NCBI GenBank assembly: GCA_030430025.1
Contig: JAUIGR010000013.1
Coordinates: forward strand, 1-64,000
Length of the DNA: 64,000 bases
Direction: 5' to 3'
Origin: Gammaproteobacteria bacterium
GTDB taxonomy: Bacteria; Pseudomonadota; Gammaproteobacteria; Xanthomonadales; Marinicellaceae
A program made the position numbers and the translations under genes. The notes beneath the pieces were generated by a model. That model ran no database searches. It was given only the letters and a program-made list of their open reading frames with translations, and was not told the origin of the DNA. Of this stretch, positions 1-8,878 are shown in pieces (within the stretch, counting starts at the first letter, position 1; each line of letters begins with the position of its first letter).

Positions 1-83
1 TACATGGTCCTTATGATGTTGGAGCGGATGAATACATTTGGACTGATGATGTGATTTTTATGGATGGATTTGAGAATCTTTAA
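1..83 (+). CDS. C-terminal end of secreted beta-helix protein (partial)
   Basis: Only the last 26 codons are in the window; the first complete codon is at base 3 and the gene ends with TAA at 81-83. The visible protein includes YDVGADEY followed by DDVIFMDGFENL. The same GADE plus D-x-I-F-x-D-G-F ending closes two complete right-handed beta-helix proteins further along, so this is probably a third member of that family, which is exported and carries a choice-of-anchor Q type C-terminal region. Family membership is inferred from 26 residues only. The gene converges on the NlpC/P60 gene, with a long hairpin between them. Confidence 0.7.
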   Translation, partial: HGPYDVGADEYIWTDDVIFMDGFENL

Positions 84-98
84 ATAACTTTTAAGATC

Positions 99-141
99 AT
101 GGCTTGATTCGGCTGTTGTTGATAACAGCGAATCGAGCCAT
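99..141. terminator. Long hairpin between convergent genes
   Basis: Arms 99-117 and 124-141 pair over about 18 bp with one G.U and one bulged G around a 6-base loop. It lies exactly between the ends of two convergent genes (83 plus, 147 minus). There is no clear T-tract on the plus side, and on the minus side a short A/T-rich stretch follows. It is probably a bidirectional terminator or an RNA 3' end stabiliser. Confidence 0.6.
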
Positions 142-146
142 GGACA

Positions 147-617
147 TTATAGTTTAGCATTGATCATTCGGCTGGCTTTCCAGAAGTTCGCTCGCCAGAA
201 TTCTGACTCTAAATCTGAAATAGTAATGCCTTGGGAAGAGGAGGCGTGTAAAAAGCGGCCCTTTTCTAAGTATATTCCGACATGTAATATAACTCCTTGT
301 TCTTGCATGGTAAAAAATACCAGATCACCTGCTTTCAGGTTGTTCATTGAAATTTTTTTACCTAAGACAGATTGTTTTTTTGTGGTCCTGGGTAGTGTTA
401 TATTGAAATTTTCGAAAAAAACATTTGAAGTAAAGCCAGAACAGTCAATACCTTGTTGATTCATACCTCCCAATAAATAAGGTGTGTTTTGCCATTTCTG
501 ATGACTTGCATATAGTTTATCCAATATCGCTTTTTCTCCCAAGAGACAGGGGGAGTTGCAGCAACCTGACATGATTATACAAAATAAGGCTAAAAGGTAT
601 TGCTTGAGTGATGCCAT
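147..617 (-). CDS. NlpC/P60 family lipoprotein, putative cell-wall peptidase
   Basis: The 156-residue protein starts with a lipoprotein signal, with MSGC placing the lipidated Cys at residue 19. The rest is one NlpC/P60 domain: catalytic Cys59 in IDCSGF, His112 in LHVGIYL and a further His124 in FLHASSS, the usual Cys-His-polar triad spacing. Family members hydrolyse peptide bonds in peptidoglycan stems. The protein is expected to sit in the periplasm on the inner face of the outer membrane, like Spr/MepS, but it is not clearly one named orthologue. The start is chosen because it gives a good lipobox signal. The gene ends at the hairpin that separates it from the convergent partial gene. Confidence 0.88.
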   Translation of the reverse strand: MASLKQYLLALFCIIMSGCCNSPCLLGEKAILDKLYASHQKWQNTPYLLGGMNQQGIDCSGFTSNVFFENFNITLPRTTKKQSVLGKKISMNNLKAGDLVFFTMQEQGVILHVGIYLEKGRFLHASSSQGITISDLESEFWRANFWKASRMINAKL

Positions 618-645
618 GCTTGCTTATGTAACCACTTTTATAACT

Positions 646-1746
646 TTATGGATCTATGATTTTGGTGTGTTGTTCTGGCTGGTTTGTAGTTTGGTTAGCC
701 CATGTGATGGGTGTGGCCAGTGAAAGCTTGTGAGTTGATTGCAAATCAAAAGCAGCCCGGTTGATGGCATAACGGGCTGGTTTAATGCGATAAACTGATT
801 CTATCCGGTAATTCATTCGCCATTCAATGGCATGATCACCTGGATTATACAATACCAGTTTGGGTGTTTTCTCGGGGTCTAAATATTTTTCAAGCTGGCA
901 GGCACGTTGCCAAACTTCAGTAATAAAGGCCTCGACATGTTCCGATGGTGTGTCGTAACCAATTTTAAAATTCACGTAATCATTCCATGCTCGAGAATCC
1001 ACTTTATTCAGCACTTCGATCGGATGAGCGCGCAGCAACCTATTTGAAACGATGATGCTGTGTTTTTGGATGACATCATAAAAAGTAGTCTCGGTTAAAG
1101 TCATGCGGCGTACTACAGCGAAAACATCCAATGATTTGATACGACAAACTACGCCTGGTGCTATATCGCCGTTGTATAACAGAACCAAACCACTGACAGC
1201 GTCATGTGCCCATGCTTCCTTGGTTCCGAAAAGAATCACTAACAGGCCACCAATGACACCCGTGGCTTGCAGCCATGCAGTGACTTCCCAAATATTAATC
1301 AGCAACAATAGAGAAACAATAATGGACCCTAACAGAATTACTATGTAACCCATTTCTGACTGATAAGTTCTCGATTTAATCGTTTCCCCTTCGACTGTGC
1401 GTTCTTTGCCGAAGGCTTTGATGGTCCAAGTATGAGAAAACTGAGTAAACAAATACCCCAGCACGCAAACCAACCCTGTTTGTGAAATTTTGATAAAAAT
1501 ATCACTGTGACTGGCACGGGTTCCCCACTGGTAGTTAATTAACCAGTCGAAAAAATACACTGATAACAGTACCATATTGATCAGGCGCAGGTGTCTGATC
1601 CTTTTACCATTGATATTGGTTTTGTCTGATGGCACCAAATAATTAAAGATGATAGGTGCTAAAAACAACAGAACAATATTGAGGGTAATGGCAGTTTTAC
1701 CAAATATTGATAGACTCTGATAGTATTGGCTGAGTGATTCAATCAT
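646..1746 (-). CDS. MscS-family mechanosensitive ion channel
   Basis: This 366-residue membrane protein has hydrophobic helices at roughly 18-38, 55-72, 84-103 and 133-152. They are followed by the pore-lining Gly/Ala-rich segment at about 155-190 (TGVIGGLLVILFG then AHDAVSGLVLLY) that defines MscS channels. A cytoplasmic beta domain and mixed C-terminal domain follow. The family opens under membrane tension to release solutes during osmotic downshock. Its N-terminus overlaps the end of the upstream saccharopine-dehydrogenase-like gene by 8 bases, so the two are probably co-transcribed. The exact MscS subtype cannot be assigned. Confidence 0.88.
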   Translation of the reverse strand: MIESLSQYYQSLSIFGKTAITLNIVLLFLAPIIFNYLVPSDKTNINGKRIRHLRLINMVLLSVYFFDWLINYQWGTRASHSDIFIKISQTGLVCVLGYLFTQFSHTWTIKAFGKERTVEGETIKSRTYQSEMGYIVILLGSIIVSLLLLINIWEVTAWLQATGVIGGLLVILFGTKEAWAHDAVSGLVLLYNGDIAPGVVCRIKSLDVFAVVRRMTLTETTFYDVIQKHSIIVSNRLLRAHPIEVLNKVDSRAWNDYVNFKIGYDTPSEHVEAFITEVWQRACQLEKYLDPEKTPKLVLYNPGDHAIEWRMNYRIESVYRIKPARYAINRAAFDLQSTHKLSLATPITWANQTTNQPEQHTKIIDP

Positions 1747-2827
1747 ATTTCTTTTCTATAATCACATCTTCTTTTGCCAAATCAGTGATGATTTGTTTAA
1801 ACCAACTGTGGTTTTGGCCAATGATTTCCGGTGGCAAAACACCATGAGGCAAGGTATGGTTCGTAGCTAACCTCAAGCCTGCAGCACAGGTATAGCCGGT
1901 GGTGCGAGCCATCGAGCTGATGTTGTTAATTTCATCATAATGATCAATTAATTGATAAGTTTCTTCGATAGCTTGTCCATCTTTAGTGCCTTTGGCTTTA
2001 ATTTGCATGACCGTCAAATCGGGTTCATTGTCAGCAAACTGCCATTGTTCAAGGAGTACTTTTGCTGTGTTTTCAATGTGTTTTGGCGTAAAAAAACCAG
2101 CATCAATTAATTTTTGGATGAATTGAGCATGGCCATTGTATCTAATGGTTTTTTCACTCATATTTGGAATATTGACGGTTTGTAGTAAAGAGCGCAGGCC
2201 ATCGGTATTGAAGGCTTCCATATGTCCAATTCCTTTAAAGTACACTGATTCAATCTCACTCATGGCTGGGAAAATAACCTGTTTCCCATGTCGCTTCATT
2301 CGAGCAGGTCGCGTGTACTCTTCAATAACATCAAGCGGTGCAAAGGGGGCTTTGTACTCAAAGGGTTTTAGACGTTCAACAGGAACGCCACCAACCATAC
2401 AGGTAAAATCATCGACTTCATCAAAATGTTCAACAAAATGACCGGCAAATAAATTAGATAATCCGGGAGCCAAACCAAAATCAACAACAGCCGTTACATT
2501 TTTTTGTTTCGCTAACGCGTCCAAAGATAAAGCATCTTCTGCAAAGAAAGAGATGTCGACCACATTTTTTTCGAGTTCAATCAACTGCTTTAAACAATTA
2601 AATCCCATCCGACTGGGTAAGGCGCCCACTACCCAATCAAAACCTGTACTGATTTGAGATAATGTTTGAAAATCACTGACATCGGCACTGATGAGGCTGA
2701 GTTGTGATGACAAATGAGTTAAATGGGCTATCGATAAATCAACCAAAGTGACCTGATTATCTTGTGATAAGTTTTGTGCAATGGCGGCGCCAATTCTGCC
2801 ACCACCGAGTACCAATACATTGTTCAT
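1739..2827 (-). CDS. Saccharopine dehydrogenase-like oxidoreductase
   Basis: The 362-residue protein begins with a Rossmann nucleotide-binding signature, GGGRIGAAIA at residues 8-17, with an acidic residue in LVDLS at the end of strand 2. The C-terminal half resembles the saccharopine dehydrogenase / Lys9 catalytic domain (for example DFGLAPGLSNLFAG). Family members oxidise or form secondary amines of amino acids, such as saccharopine or carboxynorspermidine. The specific substrate is not evident. It overlaps pgpA upstream by 4 bases (ATGA) and the MscS gene downstream by 8, so it lies in the glyA-to-MscS block. Confidence 0.8.
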   Translation of the reverse strand: MNNVLVLGGGRIGAAIAQNLSQDNQVTLVDLSIAHLTHLSSQLSLISADVSDFQTLSQISTGFDWVVGALPSRMGFNCLKQLIELEKNVVDISFFAEDALSLDALAKQKNVTAVVDFGLAPGLSNLFAGHFVEHFDEVDDFTCMVGGVPVERLKPFEYKAPFAPLDVIEEYTRPARMKRHGKQVIFPAMSEIESVYFKGIGHMEAFNTDGLRSLLQTVNIPNMSEKTIRYNGHAQFIQKLIDAGFFTPKHIENTAKVLLEQWQFADNEPDLTVMQIKAKGTKDGQAIEETYQLIDHYDEINNISSMARTTGYTCAAGLRLATNHTLPHGVLPPEIIGQNHSWFKQIITDLAKEDVIIEKKYD

Positions 2828-3306
2828 TGTAAAAATACCTTTGATAAGTGTAATAACAAGCAGGCAAGAAATCCCGCCGCAATATCGTCGACCATAATAC
2901 CCAAACCACCAAAAAGGTGTTTATCTAGCCACTTTATAGGGAATGGTTTTATTATGTCGAAAAAACGAAAAAGAGTGAAACCGATGATGATGTTTTGCCA
3001 ACTGAGTGGTACCATAAAGAAGGTCAGCCAAAGACCGACAAACTCATCCCAAACAATACCGCTGTGATCGTGTACACCCAGGCGTTGTGAGGTATATTGG
3101 CAAAGGTGAACTCCCATCATGAAGGTTAACAATAGTACCGTCAGTTGAGCAAACCAGGGCAGTGGTTGCCACAACCATAAGAATGGAAGTGCGGCCAACG
3201 TACCAACAGTTCCTGGGGCTTTGGGTGCCAATCCACTACCAAAACCAAAGGCCAAAAAACCGGCAATAGAGCCGAAAGCCACTTTTTTTTCCTGGTTAAT
3301 CATCAA
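2824..3306 (-). CDS. pgpA: Phosphatidylglycerophosphatase A
   Basis: PgpA removes the phosphate from phosphatidylglycerophosphate to give phosphatidylglycerol in the inner membrane. The 160-residue protein has the family hallmarks: GSGLAPKAPGTVGTL near residue 23, WDEFVG near 86, DIIKPFPIKWLD and a final DDIAAG motif, with hydrophobic helices between them. The gene sits directly behind thiL, overlapping it by 4 bases (ATGA), in the common gammaproteobacterial order nusB-thiL-pgpA. Confidence 0.96.
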   Translation of the reverse strand: MMINQEKKVAFGSIAGFLAFGFGSGLAPKAPGTVGTLAALPFLWLWQPLPWFAQLTVLLLTFMMGVHLCQYTSQRLGVHDHSGIVWDEFVGLWLTFFMVPLSWQNIIIGFTLFRFFDIIKPFPIKWLDKHLFGGLGIMVDDIAAGFLACLLLHLSKVFLQ

Positions 3307-4244
3307 TTGAAATGGGCGTAGCCGAATCGTTGGAATGTGATGGGTTCGTTATGATGACAAACTTGTAACTGTGGATTGGCTGTCACTACACCAATGATGG
3401 AACAGTCTTTGGGTAATTTATTTTTTTTATGTTCTGGGAAAGTAAAGCATAACTGATAATCATCACCACCAGTTAAGGCATGTTGTAGCCAATCACTTTG
3501 ACTCTTGATGACAGGCCTAACAGGAATCTGCTCAACATTAATTTTGGCACCAACGTTACTTGATAGGCAAATATGACCCAGGTCAGCTAATAAGCCATCA
3601 GAAACATCAATCACCGCGTTGGCTATATTTTTTAATGGTTCAATCATATCAAGCCGGGGAGTGGGTCGATGTAAAGCTTTATCACATAATGCATCCAAAT
3701 ATGGGTTGGCCAAAGCGAAAGCCGCACTGCCTAAGTAGCCAGTAACAGCAATTAAGTCGCCTACTTGGGCATGGCCCCTTCTTTTGATGTCCTCCAATGG
3801 CGCTTCACCGAAGACCGTTATTGTGACAGCACAAGGGCCCTGAGTGGTATCACCCCCTATCAACGCGACATCATGTTTGGATAACAAATCTGCAAACCCA
3901 TTAATAAACCCTTCAAACCAATAAGACTGAAATTCAGGCATGGTTAGGTTAAGCGTTACCCATTGAGGTTTAACTCCCATTGATGCCAAGTCACTGAAAC
4001 TAACCGCTAAACACTTATGTCCTATGTCATTGGCATCATCATCGACTTTAAAATGTGTGCCCTCTACCAAGGTGTCGGTACTGACGACTAGCTTATCCAA
4101 GCCATTGCATTTCAGAATAGCAGCATCATCACCAATGCCCATGATCACACTGTCTTTATTATGGTGACAGATTTTCTTGATTTGTTCAATCAGATCAAAC
4201 TCGATGAGGTGACTCCATTTCTGCTGCACGTGTATGTTTGGCAA
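3303..4244 (-). CDS. thiL: Thiamine-monophosphate kinase
   Basis: ThiL phosphorylates thiamine monophosphate with ATP to give the cofactor thiamine diphosphate. Signature motifs are GIGDDAAIL, STDTLVEGTHF, GGDTTQG and the late DVSDGL, all binding Mg-ATP and substrate. The product is 313 residues, a normal length. With the ATG chosen, it overlaps the end of nusB by 50 bases, longer than usual. A GTG at codon 6 would shorten the overlap to 35 bases and place the conserved EFDLI segment nearer the N-terminus, so the start is uncertain. Confidence 0.95.
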   Translation of the reverse strand: MPNIHVQQKWSHLIEFDLIEQIKKICHHNKDSVIMGIGDDAAILKCNGLDKLVVSTDTLVEGTHFKVDDDANDIGHKCLAVSFSDLASMGVKPQWVTLNLTMPEFQSYWFEGFINGFADLLSKHDVALIGGDTTQGPCAVTITVFGEAPLEDIKRRGHAQVGDLIAVTGYLGSAAFALANPYLDALCDKALHRPTPRLDMIEPLKNIANAVIDVSDGLLADLGHICLSSNVGAKINVEQIPVRPVIKSQSDWLQHALTGGDDYQLCFTFPEHKKNKLPKDCSIIGVVTANPQLQVCHHNEPITFQRFGYAHFN

Positions 4245-4656
4245 TTTGTGTTAAAACACCATTAACAAATGTATGTCCACCCTCTCCACCAAACTCTGTA
4301 GCCATTAAGATGGCTTCGTTAATAACCACTTTAAAAGGTGTTTCGATGTGGTTAAGTAATTCATATGTGGCAATATTTAACACAGCGTACTCTACTGCAC
4401 CAACGGCTGATCTTTCTCGACCAAGATATGGGTTGATGATGCCTTCTATTTCGCTGCGATTTTTCTCAATGAAACATAAGGCTTGCTTAAAAAACTCCGT
4501 ATCGACTTTAGCAAAATCTTGCTCTTCTAAGAACTGTTCAACCACCGCTTTGGCACTCAAGTCGTTATAATGCATTTGATACAAAGCCTGAACCAACCGT
4601 TTTCGAGCGCGATGCTTTCTTGCCAGGGCTTCAGGTAGTTTTTTGTTCTTTTTCAT
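4195..4656 (-). CDS. nusB: Transcription antitermination factor NusB
   Basis: The small all-helical protein has 153 residues. The N-terminal ARKRLVQALYQMHYN and the later AVEYAVLNIATYEL and PFKVVINEAILMATEFGG segments are characteristic of NusB. With NusE (S10) it binds boxA RNA and supports antitermination on rRNA operons. It lies 5 bases behind glyA and overlaps thiL, indicating one operon. ribH, often found before nusB in gammaproteobacteria, is absent here and glyA takes that position. Confidence 0.95.
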   Translation of the reverse strand: MKKNKKLPEALARKHRARKRLVQALYQMHYNDLSAKAVVEQFLEEQDFAKVDTEFFKQALCFIEKNRSEIEGIINPYLGRERSAVGAVEYAVLNIATYELLNHIETPFKVVINEAILMATEFGGEGGHTFVNGVLTQIAKHTRAAEMESPHRV

Positions 4657-4661
4657 TTATA

Positions 4662-5915
4662 CTATCCATATACTGGAAATTGCTGACATAATTGCGATAC
4701 TTTATCACGAACTTTGATGATGGTATCATCATTGTCGATGTTATCGAGGATGTCACATATCCAGTGAGTAATGTGTTCAAACTCTTTGGCAGAAAATCCG
4801 CGAGTGGTGCCAGCGGGTGTGCCTAATCGTAATCCAGAAGTTACAAAAGGTGATCTTGGATCATTAGGCACTGCGTTTTTATTGACGGTAATGTGAGCTT
4901 CGCCAAGACGGGCTTCAGCTTCTTTGCCAGTCATGTCTTTATCAACTAAATCGAGTAAAAATAAATGATTTTCGGTGCCACCAGAAACCACATGGTAGCC
5001 GCGAGAAATAAACACATTGGCCATGGTCTGTGCGTTGGTAATTACATTTTGCTGATAATTTTTGAAAGTAGGTTCAAGCGCTTCTTTAAAAGCCACTGCT
5101 TTGGCGGCTATCACATGCATCAAAGGGCCACCTTGGATACCGGGAAACACCACTGAATTCAGTTTCTTCTCAAGAACTTCATTCGCTTTTGCCAGAATAA
5201 TACCTCCACGAGGGCCGCGCAAGGTTTTGTGGGTAGTAGATGTAGTGACATCTGCGATACCAACGGGAGAAGGGTATTCGCCTGCGGCGACCAAACCTGC
5301 CACGTGGGCCATATCAACCATGAAATAGGCGTTCACTTCATCGGCAATGTCTCGAAACTTTTGCCAATCAATGCGCTTGGAATAAGCTGAAAAGCCACCA
5401 ACGATCAGTTTAGGCCGATGTTCTAATGCCAGTGCTCGAACATGGTCAAAATCTATGGTACCGGAGGTTTCATTGATGCCGTATTGGACGGAATTGTATA
5501 ATTTACCTGAAAGATTGACTTTGGCACCATGGGTTAAGTGACCGCCGTGAGCCAATGACATACCCAAGATGGTGTCGCCTGGTTGTAACAAAGCAAAATA
5601 GACGGCTTGGTTAGCCTGGGAGCCTGAATGTGGTTGAACATTGGCGTAATCGGCACCAAACAACGCTTTCGCTCGATCAATAGCCAATTGTTCAGCTACG
5701 TCAACATGTTCGCAACCTCCATAATAGCGCTTTCCTGGGTAGCCTTCCGCATATTTATTAGTGAGTTGACTACCTTGTGTTTCCATCACCGCGGGAGATG
5801 TGTAATTTTCTGAGGCGATGAGTTCAATGTGGTCTTCTTGTCTTTGATTTTCTGCGACCACAGCAGCATACAGTTCAGGGTCTATGTTGGCCAAATTTTT
5901 TGAGCGGTCAAACAT
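4662..5915 (-). CDS. glyA: Serine hydroxymethyltransferase
   Basis: GlyA is a PLP enzyme that interconverts serine and glycine and charges tetrahydrofolate with a one-carbon unit. The PLP lysine lies in [15 protein letters not shown]. Starting at the ATG at 5915 makes it Lys230, next to the E. coli position 229; a start five codons upstream is also open. Other hallmarks are [25 protein letters not shown] and DMAHVAGL. The product is about 417 residues, the normal length. The gene heads the glyA-nusB-thiL-pgpA run and is preceded by the hemJ terminator. I see no glycine riboswitch in the short leader. Confidence 0.97.
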   Translation of the reverse strand: MFDRSKNLANIDPELYAAVVAENQRQEDHIELIASENYTSPAVMETQGSQLTNKYAEGYPGKRYYGGCEHVDVAEQLAIDRAKALFGADYANVQPHSGSQANQAVYFALLQPGDTILGMSLAHGGHLTHGAKVNLSGKLYNSVQYGINETSGTIDFDHVRALALEHRPKLIVGGFSAYSKRIDWQKFRDIADEVNAYFMVDMAHVAGLVAAGEYPSPVGIADVTTSTTHKTLRGPRGGIILAKANEVLEKKLNSVVFPGIQGGPLMHVIAAKAVAFKEALEPTFKNYQQNVITNAQTMANVFISRGYHVVSGGTENHLFLLDLVDKDMTGKEAEARLGEAHITVNKNAVPNDPRSPFVTSGLRLGTPAGTTRGFSAKEFEHITHWICDILDNIDNDDTIIKVRDKVSQLCQQFPVYG

Positions 5916-5982
5916 GGTTGTCACAATCAATTGAGAAAGAACCGTATTTTACTACGTTGTTAGTGAGATAAGTACTCAAATG

Positions 5983-6006
5983 AAAAAAGCCTTAAAGTAT
6001 CAGGCT
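5983..6006 (-). terminator. Rho-independent terminator after hemJ
   Basis: Read on the minus strand, AGCCT, a 9-base loop and AGGCT are followed directly by six T residues. It lies 13 bases past the hemJ stop and before the glyA start, so it should separate the two transcripts. Confidence 0.75.
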
Positions 6007-6018
6007 ATTGTATAAAAA

Positions 6019-6450
6019 CTAAAAAGGTTTGGCTAATACCAAGTATATTACCGTGAATAGGATAAAGACGGGAAGCTCGTTGAATACCCGAAACCAAACA
6101 TGATTTCGTTTTTCAGCATTGGTTTCAAATTTTTTGTATATGTGTATGCAGTAAAAATGATAGATAATCAATAACATCACTAAAATCATTTTACTGATAA
6201 ACCAGCCTTGCTTGACATATGTCAACCAAGATGTACCTGTTAAAGCATAAACTAACGAAATAGCAGAAAGGATCGTGCCATAGAAAGTGAAATTCATCAT
6301 TTTTATCAGCCTTTGCTCCATACCAAGTAGCAGCTGTTTCTGTTCATTGCTATTATTCATAGCATGATTGACAAACAGCCGTGGTAAATAAAACAAACAG
6401 GCAAACCAGCTGACAACGAAAAAGACATGAAAAGTTTTAATGATCAGCAT
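6019..6450 (-). CDS. hemJ: Protoporphyrinogen IX oxidase HemJ
   Basis: HemJ is the membrane enzyme that oxidises protoporphyrinogen IX to protoporphyrin IX in haem synthesis. The product is a hydrophobic protein of about 143 residues with four helices. Its N-terminus, IIKTFHVFFVVSWF followed by LFYLPRLFVNHA, is the HemJ signature and contains the conserved His thought to bind haem. The ATG at 6450 fits the family N-terminus; one six codons upstream (6468) is also open. It is transcribed alone, with a terminator behind it and a divergent gene 45-63 bases upstream. Confidence 0.92.
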   Translation of the reverse strand: MLIIKTFHVFFVVSWFACLFYLPRLFVNHAMNNSNEQKQLLLGMEQRLIKMMNFTFYGTILSAISLVYALTGTSWLTYVKQGWFISKMILVMLLIIYHFYCIHIYKKFETNAEKRNHVWFRVFNELPVFILFTVIYLVLAKPF

Positions 6451-6512
6451 CGAATCTACTTCTAGCACGAGATGAATAGGTATAATGCGTTATTTCCAAA
6501 AATTTTGCAAAC

Positions 6513-7226
6513 ATGACGGTTGAAACACCTAAATACGTACTTCAAAAAGCAGGCAAGCCTGAAACTTTCTATCAAAAGCATAAATTGTCTTTTTGGCTTT
6601 CGATAGTGGCTTTGACTGTTTACATGTTTGGTCGTTATACCAATTTTGAGGTTTTACAAACGCTTAAAAGCCAACAAAAGACGTTGGTGACTGAAAATCA
6701 AAACTTATTAGCCGAAAATGAAGAGTTAAGATTTCAAGTTAGCCAGTGGGAAGTAGAGGCAAAGGTAAAGTCTCAAGCCATTAAAGAATTACAATTGATT
6801 ATTGAACAAAACGAAACAATGCTTTCTGATTTACAATCTGAGATTGTTTTTTTTGAAAATTTATTAACTAATCCAATAAAGGCACAAGGAGTCCATGTTT
6901 TTAACATACATGTCAAAGAAACAGGTTCATATGTTAATCTACAAGTGGTTTTAGCGCAAAAAATAACCAAAGCTCGTGAGAAATCAGGTACCATTGAGAT
7001 GTATTTAAGAGGAATAAAGGGAGAGTCTGGACAAATCCTGAATTTAACTCAATTGTTTGACCTGACAGACAGATTCCAACTTAAATACTTTCAGATCATG
7101 AATTTTGGCATTGAAATTCCAGATGATTTTCGTCCCACTGAGTTAATAGTGAAAACGACAGTCAAAGGAGATAAGCCACTAGTTACTGAAGAAACGTTTA
7201 TCTGGTCTGACATTTTAAATAGCTAA
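6513..7226 (+). CDS. Membrane-anchored coiled-coil protein (DUF6776-like)
   Basis: The 237-residue protein has one transmembrane helix at about residues 27-44, then a Leu/Glu/Gln-rich coiled coil at about 50-115, then a mixed beta domain. I link it to the DUF6776-type proteins that precede bactofilin and erpA in many gammaproteobacteria, from topology and context rather than a motif. The function is unknown. It overlaps the first possible start of the bactofilin gene, suggesting a joint envelope or cytoskeletal role. Confidence 0.7.
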   Translation: MTVETPKYVLQKAGKPETFYQKHKLSFWLSIVALTVYMFGRYTNFEVLQTLKSQQKTLVTENQNLLAENEELRFQVSQWEVEAKVKSQAIKELQLIIEQNETMLSDLQSEIVFFENLLTNPIKAQGVHVFNIHVKETGSYVNLQVVLAQKITKAREKSGTIEMYLRGIKGESGQILNLTQLFDLTDRFQLKYFQIMNFGIEIPDDFRPTELIVKTTVKGDKPLVTEETFIWSDILNS

Positions 7227-7243
7227 TGTACAGGAAACATCCT

Positions 7244-7678
7244 ATGTTTAATTCAAAAACCAATAAGAACAGCGAGCACAATATGTCAACAAATAATACA
7301 AAAAATTTAGAAACAATCATCGGCAAAGGTACCCAAATCAAGGGTGATATGACTTTTTCAGGGACTATGTATGTTGAGGGTATGATAGATGGTTCGGTGG
7401 TGGCTACTAACAGTGATGATACCTTGAGTATTATTCAGTCAGGGCGAATAAAAGGATCAATACAAGCGGGTAATTTGGTGATTAGTGGCCGAGTTGAAGG
7501 CGATATTAAGGCTACAGGTAAAATAGAGGTGGCTGCATCGGCCAGAATTGATGGTAATATTCATTACACCAATATTGAAATGGAAACAGGATCTCAGGTT
7601 AACGGTCAGTTGGTTTATCAAGGCGGTGAAGTGACTCCCATTAAGAAAGACGCTAAAGATGGAAAACAGTCGCATTGA
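7244..7678 (+). CDS. Bactofilin (polymer-forming cytoskeletal protein)
   Basis: About 144 residues. The core is a run of short right-handed beta-helix turns with regular Gly and Ile/Val spacing ([41 protein letters not shown]), the bactofilin fold. Unstructured tails flank it. Bactofilins self-assemble into filaments that organise cell-wall or envelope functions. I prefer the ATG at 7244, since AGGA lies about 8 bases upstream; an in-frame ATG at 7226 is also open. The gene overlaps erpA by 20 bases. Confidence 0.93.
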   Translation: MFNSKTNKNSEHNMSTNNTKNLETIIGKGTQIKGDMTFSGTMYVEGMIDGSVVATNSDDTLSIIQSGRIKGSIQAGNLVISGRVEGDIKATGKIEVAASARIDGNIHYTNIEMETGSQVNGQLVYQGGEVTPIKKDAKDGKQSH

Positions 7679-7994
7679 ACTGTCTGCACAGGCTGCTCAA
7701 AAAGTCACTCAGTTGATTTTAGAAGAAATGAATCCTGATCTTAAATTCAGGGTATATATTATTGGTGGAGGGTGTTCAGGTTTTCAGTATGGTTTTGCAT
7801 TTGAAGAGGAAAGCATGGAGGGTGATATCATGTTGGAACAACAAGGTGTGCAACTTATGATTGACCCAATGAGTTTTCCATATTTAATGGGGTCGACTAT
7901 TGATTATCTGGAAGATTTGCAAGGTTCTCGTTTTGTTGTTTCTAACCCCAATGCGAAAACCACTTGTGGTTGTGGCAGTTCATTTTCGGTATGA
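7659..7994 (+). CDS. erpA: Iron-sulfur cluster insertion protein ErpA
   Basis: This A-type Fe-S carrier delivers clusters to apo-proteins. The three ligand cysteines are present: Cys39 in [11 protein letters not shown], and Cys103 and Cys105 in [11 protein letters not shown] at the very C-terminus. The [10 protein letters not shown] and NPNAK segments match ErpA better than IscA. At 111 residues the length is normal. The start lies inside the bactofilin gene, and its TGA stop overlaps the nudC ATG (ATGA), so translation is probably coupled through the block. Confidence 0.96.
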   Translation: MENSRIELSAQAAQKVTQLILEEMNPDLKFRVYIIGGGCSGFQYGFAFEEESMEGDIMLEQQGVQLMIDPMSFPYLMGSTIDYLEDLQGSRFVVSNPNAKTTCGCGSSFSV

Positions 7995-8875
7995 GTTCTA
8001 TAGATATTTATTTTACGCGCACCGAATTGGATCGATGCGCTAACATGAGAGACCAAAAACAGAGATTAAAACAGTTAAAAAAATTCAAACCTTGTCATTA
8101 CGTTCCAGTATTTCTTGGAAATCATCTTTATTTAAAGAATGAAGATCACTTTTATGTCAGCAATCAGCCAATGGGTGGGTTAAAGTCAGAAATTTTTCTG
8201 GGAATTTTGAATGAAGAGTTATGGTTTGGTTGTTCTTTGACGGAAGAAGAGGCCCGTAAGCTAGAAAGACAAAAAGACGGTTCATTTCAATCATTACGGC
8301 AGTATGCATTGGCGCTGGATGACGATCAGGGTCACGTGGCTTTGTATTCCAGGGGCATGGATTTATGGCATAGACATCGTCTTTATTGTTCTATCTGTGG
8401 TACCAAAAATAAAGTTGAGAGCTCAGGACATAAAATGATTTGTGAGAATGGTCATGAACACTTTCCACATATCGAGCCTGCGGTGATCGTTTTGGTGTCC
8501 AAGGGTAATAAGTGTTTACTCGGTAGAAAGCATTCTTGGCCTCCCAATGTGTACTCGACATTGGCGGGTTTTGTGGAAGCGGGTGAGTCCATTGAAGATG
8601 CGGTACATCGCGAGGTATATGAGGAGTCTAATATACGGATTAAAAACCTCAAGTATTTTGGCTCACAACCTTGGCCTTTTCCTTCATCTTTAATGGTTGC
8701 TTTCAAGGCGGAAGCCCGCAGTGATGATATTCGATTAGATGATGAAATGGAGGATGTTCGTTGGTTCGATCGTGATGACTTAATCAACTGGGTCAAAGAG
8801 GGCAGTATTATTTTGTCGCCACGATTTAGTGTGGCAAGCAGTCTGATTTCTGACTTTATTGGCTCGGTGGGTTGA
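7991..8875 (+). CDS. nudC: NAD(H)/RNA-cap pyrophosphatase NudC
   Basis: NudC hydrolyses NADH and can remove NAD caps from RNA. A Nudix box is present ([20 protein letters not shown]), followed by SQPWPFPSS, the motif that marks the NADH-specific NudC branch. A zinc-ribbon precedes it: the first pair is CSIC, but the second half reads CENGH instead of a CxxC pair, so the fourth ligand is altered. The start at 7991 overlaps the erpA stop (ATGA) and is preferred over an ATG nine codons upstream. The Nudix box ends EESNI rather than EExG. Confidence 0.93.
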   Translation: MSSIDIYFTRTELDRCANMRDQKQRLKQLKKFKPCHYVPVFLGNHLYLKNEDHFYVSNQPMGGLKSEIFLGILNEELWFGCSLTEEEARKLERQKDGSFQSLRQYALALDDDQGHVALYSRGMDLWHRHRLYCSICGTKNKVESSGHKMICENGHEHFPHIEPAVIVLVSKGNKCLLGRKHSWPPNVYSTLAGFVEAGESIEDAVHREVYEESNIRIKNLKYFGSQPWPFPSSLMVAFKAEARSDDIRLDDEMEDVRWFDRDDLINWVKEGSIILSPRFSVASSLISDFIGSVG

Positions 8876-8878
8876 TGG

